Counted from the stretch's first letter, positions 7,806 to 16,218 are shown. The stretch is DNA of 23,405 nucleotides from QHWK01 sp035315685 (GCA_035315685.1 DATFXR010000540.1:1-23405), one strand, 5' to 3'. Program-made: numbers and translations. The notes: generated from the sequence alone by a model not told the origin.

Positions 7806-9164
7806 TCAGTTGTTGTAGCGCACCAGTGTGAAGTTGCCCTGCGCGGCGACTGTCGCGACAATCTTCCCGTCCGGCTGTACGACAACGTTCGTGAACTCGT
7901 CGTAGTCGTAGGGGCCCTGGAAATCGACGGTCACTTTACCGCCTGTGCCGAAGCTGGCGTCGAGCGTCCCGTTGCTGATGTATCGCGCCAGTCCGGAGTG
8001 GAAGCCTCCATTGAAGTACGCCCGCCCGGCCGCGACAATCCTCCCGTCGGGCTCCACGGCAAGAGACGCCGCGTAGGCAAGGGAGAAGCCCTGGTCAGCG
8101 ATTCCGAAATCGGTGGTCACGATGCCACCCTCGCCGAAGCTGTCGTCGAGCGTGCCGCTGCTCGTGTAACGCACCAGCGCGAAGCCCAACCCTCTGACGA
8201 CATTGCCCTGGCCGGCCACGACGATGGTTCCGTCCGGCAGTGCAGCAACGGAAAACGCCACGTCATTGCGGCTTCCGAAATCCGTGGTCACCTTGCCGCC
8301 CGTGCCGAAGCTCCAGTCGAGCGTGCCATCGCTCTCGTAGCGCGCCAGGGCGACGTCGAAGCTGGTTCCGTCGATGAAGGCCTGCCCCGCCACGACGATC
8401 TTGCCGTCCAGCTGGACGGCAACCGCATTCCCGAAGGCATAGGAGAAGCCCTGCTCGAAGTGGCCAAAATCGGTGGTCACTTTACCGCCGGCGCCGAACG
8501 AGTCGTCGAGCGTGCCGTCGGCGTTGTAGCGCACCAGCGCGAAGTCCTCTTCGCCCTCGATGTTGGCGACGCCCGCGACGACGATCTTTCCGTCCGGCTG
8601 CACGGCAACCGAATACGCCTGGGCACTGACTTCTCCAGGCGCAATCCCGTCGGGGCTGTTTTCGAATTTCGTGATCACCGTGCCACCGGTGCCGAAGCCG
8701 GTGTCGAGCGTGCCGTCGCTGTTGTAGCGCGCCAGTGCGAAATCGTTGAAGAAGTCGCCCAGCGATCCGCCCGCCAGGACGATCTTCCCGTCTGACTGGA
8801 GGGCAAGTGCAGTCGCGCTCTCATAGCGGCCCCCCAAATCGGTGGTCACGAGGCCAGCCGAGCCGAAGCTGGTGTCGAGCGTGCCATCGCTGTTGTAGCG
8901 CGCCAGCGCGAAGTCTACCTGTCCATTGACGACCGCTGCTCCGGCCGCGACAAGCTTCCCATCAGGCTGGACCGCGGCGGCACCCGCTGACGAAGGGGCT
9001 GCGAAACTGGCGGTCGCTTTTCCGCCTGTGCCGAAGCTGGCGTCGAGCGTGCCGCTTTGCGTTTGTGCGTGGACGAGTGTTGGGGCAAGCGCTATCGCCA
9101 ACGCCGCCAGTGCGCGCACTGGTGTGAATACGATTTGCCTGGACGTCTTGTTTTCCTGCTGCAT
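7806..9164 (-). CDS. Secreted delta-60 repeat protein (predicted beta-propeller-like)
   Basis: This 452-residue protein starts at ATG 9164 with GGAG 8 bases upstream; a longer frame to 9242 exists but would place a basic tail before the signal peptide. Residues 1-33 are a signal peptide ending in LVHAQ. The rest is seven tandem repeats of about 60 residues, each opening with GTLDxSFGxGGxVTTDFG, followed by a variable region, VQPDGKIVVAG and ALARYNSDG. This is the delta-60 repeat (TIGR02608-type). The repeat count and pattern suggest a closed propeller-like solenoid outside the cytoplasm. The biochemical function of the family is not established. The repeats are alike at both the DNA and protein level, so unequal recombination could alter their number. 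Confidence 0.92.
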   Translation of the reverse strand: MQQENKTSRQIVFTPVRALAALAIALAPTLVHAQTQSGTLDASFGTGGKATASFAAPSSAGAAAVQPDGKLVAAGAAVVNGQVDFALARYNSDGTLDTSFGSAGLVTTDLGGRYESATALALQSDGKIVLAGGSLGDFFNDFALARYNSDGTLDTGFGTGGTVITKFENSPDGIAPGEVSAQAYSVAVQPDGKIVVAGVANIEGEEDFALVRYNADGTLDDSFGAGGKVTTDFGHFEQGFSYAFGNAVAVQLDGKIVVAGQAFIDGTSFDVALARYESDGTLDWSFGTGGKVTTDFGSRNDVAFSVAALPDGTIVVAGQGNVVRGLGFALVRYTSSGTLDDSFGEGGIVTTDFGIADQGFSLAYAASLAVEPDGRIVAAGRAYFNGGFHSGLARYISNGTLDASFGTGGKVTVDFQGPYDYDEFTNVVVQPDGKIVATVAAQGNFTLVRYNN

Positions 9165-9689
9165 CAGTCTGCTCCGTACGCGTACCGCGTGTGAGAGAAA
9201 GCGACGAGAACCGAACCAGTGGTACGAACCGATCCGCACCACGAGAGTACGGGCACGAAGCAGGCGCGTGGGTGACGAGCCGGTCCTTTTTTGGTGACCT
9301 TCCGGCGCGGCCTACACCATCCGGCCGCCAAAACTCCGGCCTGTTGGTTTTTTCTGTGAATTCCTTACTCGATGTCTGGGATTTCGCGTACATGCTCTCC
9401 GCCGCTTGCTCTGCGCTCTCGCTGCCGGTTCGCATGCAGTGCGGGAGAGCAAACAAGCGGTCGCAACGCACGGCGGAATCGTATTTTCAAGGGAGCCCGT
9501 ACGAGTTCGGTCGGACGAGTTAACGTGGAGCTGAAGCCTGTCGCGGCCGCCCACATAGCAGCCCGCCAGGCCCGTCAGGTTCTCCTACTGCTGCTGTGAA
9601 TCATCATCCGACCTGTCCAGCGGCAGCGCGAAGACGCCGAGAGCCGCTGCATCGAAGCGCTCGGGTAATGCGTGACTCATCGCGTCAGG
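9165..9689. other. Intergenic region, no gene seen
   Basis: This stretch of about 525 bases between the delta-60 gene and a transposase remnant has no frame with convincing codon use. It includes two T-runs, near 9288 and 9347. The promoter of the delta-60 gene should lie in its first 100 bases, but I cannot pick out -35/-10 elements, and there is no -24/-12 match on the minus strand. Confidence 0.45.
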
Positions 9690-9962
9690 ATTGTCGCGCA
9701 GGTGCGATTCGGTGAGCGGAATGAGGAAGTCCAAACACCTCGCGTCGAATGGCGCCAACGAGGCGTTCGCAAAATGAGTTTGCCAGCGGCGCCTGGAACG
9801 GCGTGCGGAGCACCGTCAGACCCATCGCCGCCAATTGATCGCCATCGCCAGAGCAACCGCAACGCCCTTCGATGCCAGCGAAATCAGCGTGTCCGGCTTG
9901 ACGATTACCGGACTTGGCGCGGGCACGGCAGACCGGGTCACGGATCGCCGGTCCCGCGCGCT
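9690..9962 (-). pseudogene. Decayed transposase with integrase core (frameshifted, internally deleted)
   Basis: Pieces of an integrase-core transposase appear in order on the minus strand but in different frames. The first is KPDTLI (9899-9882). After one extra T it continues as RWHRRALRLLWRWRS (from 9880), the usual continuation in this family. The sequence then jumps to LAAMGLTVLRTPFQAP and ANSFCERLVGAIRRE (about 9838-9739), so some 150 or more residues of the catalytic core, including the first acidic residues, are missing. A further extra G after GAG shifts the frame again to LDFLIPLTESHLR (9734-9696), the known continuation of RRECLDFLIPL. No terminal inverted repeats could be identified. 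The element is dead. It directly abuts the 3' end of the phosphatase gene, so it may mark an old insertion. Confidence 0.8.
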
Positions 9963-9967
9963 GACAA

Positions 9968-11656
9968 CTACGGTTTGAATTGGATTCCCGGAAGCTCTTT
10001 CGTCCCCTCCAGCCGGACGGCGTCAAGGCTGTTCGGGTCGAGTCCCAGCAGCGACAGAATGGTGGGAGCCACCTGCCTCGTCTCGACAGGGGTCCCGAGC
10101 GTCCTGGCTTTGATGTTTGGATTCGAGACGAGCACCACGACCTCCACGTCGTTCGGCGCAAAGCCACCGTGCTCCGCCTGCTTCTTCAGGCTTCCCGTGT
10201 ACACCACGCCCTCCTCAGGCTGCACGATGATGTCCGGTGTGCGAGGGTCGCCGCCAGCGGCAGGCAGACCGGGCTGGTTGAACATCCGCTCGAGCGAGCG
10301 GCCCGCCAAGATCTGGTCGATCCCCGCCGCCTCCGCGTTGCTCTGCAGAATATCGACCGCGGCATTCGTCTGGCCTGAGTCGGTGAGCCACAACAGCGAG
10401 ATGTCATCTTCGGTCGGGCCGATTTGGTTGATCTCGGAATCCGGCAAGAACGCGGGCCCGAGCAAGCCCGAGGGGGGCGTCCCGTTGTTCAGCGGGGCGT
10501 GTCCAGGAATTGGGAAGAACCTACTCGGATCGATCGGGGACTGACCGTGTTTGGCGGTGACGATGATTGCCGTCGAATCGTACAGCCGCTGGCGCTTCAG
10601 TTCTGCGACCATCTGTCCAATCGCGGCATCCACGAACGTGATTTCCGCCAGCAGGTTGGCGCTGGGTGTACCCGCCGCATCGGTATAGCCGCCCTTCACT
10701 CCGTTCTCAATCAGCTTTTGCCCGACGCTCACGGCCTGGAAGTTCATGCCGAAGATGCTGGGGACGGGCGCGTCATGGTCGCCGAGGTGCGTCTTCCCAT
10801 CAATCCAGTGCAGGACCGCATTGACCTTGAGTTGGTCATAACAGCGGATGTTCCGAAAACTGCCGGTCCAGTCGCCTCCATTCGGGTCCGGTGTCATGCA
10901 GTTGTCCTGTGCCGCCGTGTGGATGGGCAGCGGGATGACATCCGAATTCACATCGGGCGAGTAATAATCGTCGACATTATCAGGGGTCGGCGTGCCGGTC
11001 GGCCCTGACACGGCGGCGTAGACCGCGTGCTTGTCAGACCACGCAGTGCGGAGATGGTGAGCGTGGAGCACGCCGTAAACCGTGTTGGTCCGAAGGAAGT
11101 TCCAGGGATAGACCGGCGCACAATGTGCGAACGGATCGCGCGGCAGTCTTGACGGTTTAATGGACCGGAAGTCACCGTCGATCGGATTGGTGTATGGAAA
11201 CCCGCCACCGAGTTGGGACTGGTCGATGTCCACGCCCTCTTCGTATTCAGTGCGGGTCCCGTTCACCACGCCTTCGTGACACAGCCCCGGCGCGCCAGTC
11301 AGCCCATTGCCGGTCGTCTCGGCAGGAGGCGCCAGGACGCGGTCGTACGCCACGTCGTAATACGCGCCCGTCGATGTCGGCGTGCCGCCGGTCACTATCG
11401 CCATCAACCCCGGGAACGAGTCAGACGGCTTGGAAGCGGACGTGTGCTTGTAGCTCACTCCGACCTGACCGACCAGCGCCAGGTTCGGGCAGGTCCCCGC
11501 CGCGACGCAGTTCGTGTAATCCAACGCGTGCATCCCATCGATACTGATGAGCAGCACATGGCGAATCGTGGAATCAGCTGATGGGCGCACCGCGGTCAAC
11601 GCACACAACGCGATCGCCATAGCACAGATCCGGATCCTTCCCAGGTTGTATGACAT
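9968..11656 (-). CDS. Secreted alkaline-phosphatase-superfamily hydrolase (nucleotide pyrophosphatase/phosphodiesterase type)
   Basis: This 562-residue protein starts at ATG 11656, six bases inside a GTG that lies within the GAGGAGGT ribosome site. Residues 1-28 form a signal peptide (ending PSADS). The alkaline phosphatase fold is shown by the metal-binding LLISIDGMH (Asp40), a nucleophile region SDSFPGLMAIVTGG (Ser80 probably the nucleophile), IIVTAKHGQSPID (His370) and EHGGF (His496), in the order seen in nucleotide pyrophosphatase/phosphodiesterases. It would hydrolyse phosphate mono- or diesters outside the cytoplasm; the substrate cannot be read. In VTAKHG the residue before His is Lys, where the wider superfamily often has Asp; I believe this form also occurs in a known subgroup. 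A transposase remnant begins 5 bases past its stop. The final residues ELPGIQFKP may be altered by that insertion. Confidence 0.9.
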   Translation of the reverse strand: MSYNLGRIRICAMAIALCALTAVRPSADSTIRHVLLISIDGMHALDYTNCVAAGTCPNLALVGQVGVSYKHTSASKPSDSFPGLMAIVTGGTPTSTGAYYDVAYDRVLAPPAETTGNGLTGAPGLCHEGVVNGTRTEYEEGVDIDQSQLGGGFPYTNPIDGDFRSIKPSRLPRDPFAHCAPVYPWNFLRTNTVYGVLHAHHLRTAWSDKHAVYAAVSGPTGTPTPDNVDDYYSPDVNSDVIPLPIHTAAQDNCMTPDPNGGDWTGSFRNIRCYDQLKVNAVLHWIDGKTHLGDHDAPVPSIFGMNFQAVSVGQKLIENGVKGGYTDAAGTPSANLLAEITFVDAAIGQMVAELKRQRLYDSTAIIVTAKHGQSPIDPSRFFPIPGHAPLNNGTPPSGLLGPAFLPDSEINQIGPTEDDISLLWLTDSGQTNAAVDILQSNAEAAGIDQILAGRSLERMFNQPGLPAAGGDPRTPDIIVQPEEGVVYTGSLKKQAEHGGFAPNDVEVVVLVSNPNIKARTLGTPVETRQVAPTILSLLGLDPNSLDAVRLEGTKELPGIQFKP

Positions 11657-11854
11657 CAGCACCTCCTCTAAGACCTCATTGGCCGGATGACTCAGGCAGC
11701 AAGCAGCGACGCTGACGGAGGGCCGAGTGTAGGCCGACCGTGTGACGTTGGGGCGACCTTGCGGCGTCCTTCTACTCTCAACTTCTTTATGGCCTACGAG
11801 TCACTGTGGACGTCCCGGGCAAAACGAGGTATCGCCAACCTCCGTCGTCAGCGG

Positions 11855-11890
11855 GTGGAGGTCTCGCGGCCGGTAGAAGTCTCGCGCCAG
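11855..11890 (+). repeat. Tandem 18-base repeat, two copies
   Basis: The units at 11855-11872 and 11873-11890 match at 14 of 18 positions. Read in the frame of the open plus-strand ORF they give VEVSRP and VEVSRQ, and three of the four differences are silent. This could mean the stretch once coded for protein, but two copies are too few to be sure. Confidence 0.5.
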
Positions 11891-12061
11891 CTGCGGACTA
11901 ATTTATTTCGCTCTTGTGGCTGGACACATTTCATCGCGTCACGTGACGACCTGTGGACGCAAACTGCAGGACGAGCCTCGCCGCGCTGTAGTTCCTGATA
12001 AACGGTTCGCTCCGCGCTAAGTGGATAACGCGCACACGAGCGCTGACGTGGCCGTCGACAT

Positions 12062-12082
12062 GCCAGCCTCCTTCAGGCTGGC
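12062..12082. other. Perfect hairpin GCCAGCC-N7-GGCTGGC
   Basis: The arms 12062-12068 and 12076-12082 form a 7-base perfect stem with a 7-base loop. It lies about 290 bases beyond the end of the minus-strand AraC gene and has no T-tract on either side. It may help end that transcript, but the distance makes this doubtful. Confidence 0.35.
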
Positions 12083-12373
12083 TCGACCTGCGTTCAAGGA
12101 CGTCCACCAGCCCGCAGCTTCGTTGTCGGTTCTGAAGCAGGGAGTCGCTGGAGTTGCGTGAACGGTCTTGGTTCAGTTCACGCCGTCATTTGATCAATCG
12201 ACTCGCCACTCGAGACATTGAGCCTGTAAAGCAATCTCGGGTTACCGCGAGATGGGTGCGCGTCGTGCTGGTGAATTGAGCAGTCACCGATTCGGGCGAC
12301 GCGAAATCTGGCGTGGCAGCGGTCGATCGGTGTGTGCGCCATCGTGAGTCTCCGCAGTGGAGGTGCATTCTGT

Positions 12374-13285
12374 TCACGATGGCGGTTTCAACAGATGGGC
12401 AAGCTCGTCGTGTCCCCACCGGGCGGACTGCCGAAAGCTGGACGGAGACTGTGCGTACATCTGCCGGAACGCGCCACTGAAATGACTGTGGCTGGAGAAG
12501 CCCAATTCCAAGCTGAGCGCAGTCAGATCGTCGCACTCTGGCAGCAGATCCAACGCACGCGCGAGTCGCAGGCGCAGCTGATAGCGATAGAGCGGCACGC
12601 CTTCCACCAGCTGGAACAGCTGAGTGAGATACACGGGAGACACGCGCACTTCGGCCGCAACGTCCGCGAGGGTCCAGCGCCGCGCGAGGTCGCTCGCCAG
12701 CACCAGCTTCGCGCGATCCACCAGTCGCTGGCGTCCCGTGCTGGCGCCCGGGTGGTGCGCGGTTCGGCGCCCGAGCGCGCGCCGCACCAGGTTCAGCGCC
12801 AGGCTTTCGACTTCAAGCGGCTCCGCGATCTGCCGGCGAAGGCGATGGCGCAAGAGCGCGATGAGCGCCTGCGTCCGCGCATCGATGCGCACGCGCGGCG
12901 GACGGAACATCAGACCGGGATTGTGGCGCAGCAACTCTCGCGGGGTGAGCTCGTACAGCTGCGGTTCGGCGATGATCAACGTGAGGCTGGCATCTCCGCC
13001 CGCAACGGGATGGCTCACGCGATAGCCCTGATAGGCGTTGAAGAACAGGGCCTGGTTGGCGTCGGCGACCGCCTGATCGCGTCCCACGTGTCTGACGTAG
13101 ACGCCTCGGTACGGAAACACGAGCTGCGTGCTGGTCGTCCACTCTTCGGGACTCTCGTGTCTGCAGGTTCCGCGGCAATGGGTATCGCGGACCGTGATCG
13201 TGCGCGATCCGTAGAGCGTCTCCGCAACGATTTCCGGCACGCCTCGATTTGACCACGTTCGAGGGATGCCGTCTACCTCACACAC
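12374..13285 (-). CDS. AraC-family transcriptional regulator
   Basis: This 303-residue regulator has an N-terminal cupin-like sensing part, seen in TSTQLVFPYRGVYVRHVG (51-68) and FFNAYQGYRVSHPVAGGD (81-98), and a C-terminal double helix-turn-helix at about 187-285. The second helix-turn-helix carries the conserved LGFSSHSHFSGAFRQ (261-275), with SPSSFR close behind. The start is uncertain. GTG 13285 overlaps the last 8 bases of the upstream hydrolase gene, suggesting translational coupling. A GTG at 13240 (VPEIVAETLYGS) is possible, because the first residues MCEVDGIPRTWSNR look unlike the family. It shares an operon with the alpha/beta hydrolase and may sense that enzyme's substrate or product. 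Confidence 0.9.
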   Translation of the reverse strand: MCEVDGIPRTWSNRGVPEIVAETLYGSRTITVRDTHCRGTCRHESPEEWTTSTQLVFPYRGVYVRHVGRDQAVADANQALFFNAYQGYRVSHPVAGGDASLTLIIAEPQLYELTPRELLRHNPGLMFRPPRVRIDARTQALIALLRHRLRRQIAEPLEVESLALNLVRRALGRRTAHHPGASTGRQRLVDRAKLVLASDLARRWTLADVAAEVRVSPVYLTQLFQLVEGVPLYRYQLRLRLARALDLLPECDDLTALSLELGFSSHSHFSGAFRQMYAQSPSSFRQSARWGHDELAHLLKPPS

Positions 13286-14240
13286 CCCAGAGACGAATGG
13301 CTTCTTCCGCGATCAGGTCAGGCATCTCCTCCGGAAAAAAGAGCTTGGCCCCCGGTACGCGGCGAATGCCTCGGGAGTTCCGCAACCGCTCATGCAGATA
13401 TTCCGGGCTTTTCTGCGAGAAGATGGTGTCCGCCGTGCCCCAGACGATTCGTACGGGAAGCGTCCACGACACCAGGCTGGATTCCAGGCCTGCCAACGGG
13501 TTTGGCGCGAGACCGATCGCGTACGCATTCGTCAGCGCTTCACGCGCTGGAGAACTGACCAGCGGGCCCAAGTACACGTCAATGGCGTCATCGGTGAGAT
13601 GTGCCGGATCCTCGTAGCACAGGCCACCCAGACCCTCGGCGGAACGCGCGAGGACCTTGTCCGCCAGCCAGGGCGATAGCCACTCGTCGGCATATCGCCC
13701 CGCGTGCGCCAGCTCGATGACGGGCAGGACGGCGGCGGGCGGACTGTCAATCTCGGTATCGCAGTTGGTGAGCAGCAGCGAGCGCACGCGCCCTGGATGC
13801 CTTGCCACCAGTAGCTGCGCGATCGCGCCGCCGCTGTCGTTGGCGATCACGTCGACCATCCTGATCGATAACCGATCGAGGAATTCAGCGATCATCGCGA
13901 CCTGCGCATCAGGCGCGACGCTGTGGCCTGCCGCCACCTCTGTGTAGCCCAGCCCCAGGAAATCGGGCGCGAGACAGCGGCGATGTGCCGAAAGCCGGGG
14001 AATGACACCCCGCCACTGAAAGCTGTTCAGCGGAAACCCGTGCAGCAGCAGCGCCGCGGCGGGCTGTCTTCCCTGCTCAACATACGCGATGCGGCCGTGC
14101 GTTGTCGCAGCAAACCGCCGCATGGAGGAGAATTGTGGTGCGCTCAGATCCCGCACCACCTGCCCGTGTGCACCACCCGTATCGAGTACGCGTAGGGCAA
14201 CGGCCCCGACACCCATTTGAAGAAACTGCCGTCGATGCAT
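13278..14240 (-). CDS. Exported alpha/beta-fold hydrolase
   Basis: This 320-residue protein has an N-terminal segment with MHRRQFLQMG and a short hydrophobic stretch, resembling a weak Tat-type signal. The alpha/beta hydrolase fold is indicated by the oxyanion-region LLLHGFP (64-70), the nucleophile elbow VIANDSGG (Ser136) and IVWGTAD (Asp271) after the lid. The position where the catalytic His is normally found reads GAKLFFPEEMPD (299-308) in place of the usual GxGHFxxxExP, so Leu300 replaces His. I believe a group of related hydrolases shows this LFFPEE form, so it may be natural, with another His serving. The substrate is unknown; dehalogenase/epoxide-hydrolase-like enzymes are the nearest style. 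The ATG has only a weak ribosome site. It overlaps the AraC gene by 8 bases. Confidence 0.87.
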   Translation of the reverse strand: MHRRQFLQMGVGAVALRVLDTGGAHGQVVRDLSAPQFSSMRRFAATTHGRIAYVEQGRQPAAALLLHGFPLNSFQWRGVIPRLSAHRRCLAPDFLGLGYTEVAAGHSVAPDAQVAMIAEFLDRLSIRMVDVIANDSGGAIAQLLVARHPGRVRSLLLTNCDTEIDSPPAAVLPVIELAHAGRYADEWLSPWLADKVLARSAEGLGGLCYEDPAHLTDDAIDVYLGPLVSSPAREALTNAYAIGLAPNPLAGLESSLVSWTLPVRIVWGTADTIFSQKSPEYLHERLRNSRGIRRVPGAKLFFPEEMPDLIAEEAIRLWGV

Positions 14241-14288
14241 CTCGCTGTCATTAGGCCACCGGTGCTCGCCTGGTCGCTGTCGAATTCT

Positions 14289-14483
14289 TTAGCGATCTGC
14301 CAAACATTTCGATAGCCGTGGTTTCCAGAGCAGGTCGCTGCCCGTTCGCTCAAAGAGGCGAGCTGGAACGCGTCGGTCAACCTCGAACTCGCGGACGTGC
14401 GTCGATTCAAGAATGGCAGCGTCGTGGTCAAGTACCACCCTCAATATCCACGTCAGTCCCTTTGAAAGATCGTCGAGGCGCAT
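14289..14483 (-). CDS. Possible small coupled ORF (64 residues)
   Basis: The ATG at 14483 overlaps the stop of the response regulator as TGATG, the usual sign of translational coupling, and the frame runs 64 codons to TAA. The product begins MRLDDLSKGLTWILRVVLDH and contains STHVREFEVDRRVPARLF. It has no signal peptide and no recognisable domain, and its codon bias is weaker than that of the kinase and regulator. The overlap arrangement continues the pattern of the three genes upstream. It could also be a chance frame. Confidence 0.35.
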   Translation of the reverse strand: MRLDDLSKGLTWILRVVLDHDAAILESTHVREFEVDRRVPARLFERTGSDLLWKPRLSKCLADR

Positions 14484-15088
14484 CAGAGCCAGCCGGCCTC
14501 CTCCGCGATCCGTACCGCATCCATGCGATTGCGGGCCCCGAGCTTGCTGATCGCGTTCGAAAGATAATTGCGGACCGTTGCCGGTGAGAGATTGAGAAGA
14601 GACCCGATCTCTTCGGTTGATCGACCGGACGTGGTGGCGCGCAAGACGTCCGTCTCGCGATCCGTCAACGGGTTCGCGCCGGTTTCGACCGCCACAGCCA
14701 CGAGTTCCGGGTCGAGCACGCGCCGGCCGGCGGCGACCGATCGGATCGCGACTGCAAGCGCGGGAGCAGGTGCGTCCTTCAACAAAAAGCCCTTCACGTG
14801 CACCTTGAGCGCGCGAAGCAGATTGCCGGGCTGGCTGAGCCCGGTCAGGACCAGGGTCTGGCATGACGGCAGCTTTTCGCGCAGAGATGCGGCGGCGCTC
14901 AACCCGTCGAGACCGGGAAGGTCGATGTCGATGACGGCAACGTCCGGACGTGCCTTCAGGGCCGCGTCGACGATCGTGTCGCCGCGGTCCAATTCGGCGA
15001 CGACATCCAGGTCCTTCTCGAGACGCAGCAGCGCGACCAAGGCGCCGCGGATCATGTGCATGTCCTCCGCGATGAGCACCTTGATCAC
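14483..15088 (-). CDS. NarL/FixJ-type response regulator (DesR-like)
   Basis: This 201-residue protein has a receiver domain at 1-120 with acidic residues Glu8 and Asp9, phospho-acceptor Asp54 (VIDIDLPG), Thr82 and Lys104 (LLKD). A LuxR/GerE-type helix-turn-helix follows at 139-201: LTDRETDVLRATTSG, then LNLSPATVRNYLSNAISKLG. It would bind DNA once phosphorylated by the adjacent DesK-type kinase, whose gene overlaps its start by 4 bases (ATGA). All residues needed for phosphotransfer are present. The targets are unknown; DesR-type systems in other bacteria control membrane-lipid or ABC-export genes, but none lies next to this operon. Confidence 0.95.
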   Translation of the reverse strand: MIKVLIAEDMHMIRGALVALLRLEKDLDVVAELDRGDTIVDAALKARPDVAVIDIDLPGLDGLSAAASLREKLPSCQTLVLTGLSQPGNLLRALKVHVKGFLLKDAPAPALAVAIRSVAAGRRVLDPELVAVAVETGANPLTDRETDVLRATTSGRSTEEIGSLLNLSPATVRNYLSNAISKLGARNRMDAVRIAEEAGWL

Positions 15089-16218
15089 CGAACCTCCTCC
15101 GGGACGTCGACGGTCAGCAGAAAGCTCCCGGGGCCAACCGAGCGTCCTCGCGCCGTTCCGGAGAGTTCTGCCGCGCGTGTGACCAGCCCGCTCAACCCGT
15201 GTCCACCGGCGGCCACGACGCCCGCCCCGTCATTCTCAATCTCGAGACGCCATTGACCAGCCGCGCGACCGATGAAGATGGCGCATGCGCGGGCCGAGCT
15301 GTGTCGGACCACATTGGTCACCCCCTCGCGGACTGCCCAGGCAAACAGTTCATCCACCTTCGGCGGAAGAGTCTCGACAGGCTGTGTGACTCGCGGCTCG
15401 ATTCCGACCGCCGCGAGTATGTCGGTACAGCGATCGATCTGTGATGCCAACGACACGACCGGCTCACGACGCGTGACCTCACGCAAATCGCGGAATGCGG
15501 CGCGAGCGACGGACACGAGGCTCTGGATCTCTTCATCGGCTCGTGACATCTGCTGGCGCTCGATCAGCCGCTGAGCCAGTTCGCCTTTCAATGCGACAGC
15601 CGACAGCGAGTGCCCGAGCAGGTCGTGAAGATCGCGCGAGATCCGAAGGCGTTCGCGTTCGATCGCGAGGTCCGCGAGCTGCGTCCGCGTCCCGCGAAGC
15701 TCGCTGGCCAGCCACACGAGACGCGCTGCTCCATAAAGGCTTCCGCCGCCGGTGAGCCAGATGAATGCGCCGTAGACGATATTCAGCGGCACCTGTGGGG
15801 CTGGCAAGCCGGCGAGGCCGAGGCTCGTCCCATTCCAGACGGCGATCCCAACGGCATCGGTCACCGCTGCCGCGAGCGCCACTCGTCCCGGCAAGAGTAT
15901 CAGCAGCGACGCGATGAGGTACCAATGCAACGTCAACCATCGGTGCGTGAACAGCGGAAGTGGCAGGTAGGTAATGAAGAGCAGAAGAACGAGCGTCAAT
16001 TGCCACTGTCGGGGTCGAACACCATCGGCCGCCCCCAGACTGTGACGAGCCTGGATCACACCCGCCGCCAATACGAACGGCAGGGCGATCCATCGATGGC
16101 CCTCAGCGTCGCCGAGACCGAGGCCGGCGATCGCTTGAGCCGCCGTAAACCAGACGAACGGGAGGTGCATGGCGAGAAGAAGTCCGCGCGGCTGGAGAAC
16201 GTGCCTGAAGATGTTCAT
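15085..16218 (-). CDS. DesK/NarX-type sensor histidine kinase
   Basis: This 377-residue membrane kinase has about five or six hydrophobic segments in residues 10-170 and then a HisKA_3 dimerisation domain with the H-box ISRDLHDLLGHSL (His198). The ATPase domain carries the N-box REGVTNVVRH (Asn302), NDGAG (330 region) and GHGLSGL (339-345). All catalytic motifs are intact. There is no extracellular sensing domain, so it probably senses the membrane or a partner membrane protein. Its ATG overlaps the stop of the kinase-like gene upstream by 4 bases, and its stop overlaps the response regulator start by 4 bases, so the three should be made together. Confidence 0.94.
   Translation of the reverse strand: MNIFRHVLQPRGLLLAMHLPFVWFTAAQAIAGLGLGDAEGHRWIALPFVLAAGVIQARHSLGAADGVRPRQWQLTLVLLLFITYLPLPLFTHRWLTLHWYLIASLLILLPGRVALAAAVTDAVGIAVWNGTSLGLAGLPAPQVPLNIVYGAFIWLTGGGSLYGAARLVWLASELRGTRTQLADLAIERERLRISRDLHDLLGHSLSAVALKGELAQRLIERQQMSRADEEIQSLVSVARAAFRDLREVTRREPVVSLASQIDRCTDILAAVGIEPRVTQPVETLPPKVDELFAWAVREGVTNVVRHSSARACAIFIGRAAGQWRLEIENDGAGVVAAGGHGLSGLVTRAAELSGTARGRSVGPGSFLLTVDVPEEVR

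Larger units (their letters stand above)
11657..12373. other. Long intergenic region with short repeats, no confident gene
   Basis: This 717-base region lies between the phosphatase start and the end of the AraC gene. The plus strand has an open frame ending at 11998 (an internal ATG at 11792 reads MAYESLWTSRAKRGIANL), but there is no ribosome site and no family match. Apart from the tandem repeat at 11855 and the hairpin at 12062, there is an inverted repeat CGTGAAC/GTTCACG at 12158-12164 and 12176-12182. The region is less GC-rich and less periodic than the flanking genes. Confidence 0.45.

Noticed and set aside
7424..7885. N-terminal extension of the large regulator by 154 codons
   Set aside because: The extension is Arg/Ser-rich, overlaps the end of the delta-60 gene and precedes the normal winged-helix N-terminus MKQFHAF.
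9165..9242. Longer start for the delta-60 protein
   Set aside because: The ATG at 9164 has a good ribosome site and begins directly at the signal peptide; the extension would bury it.
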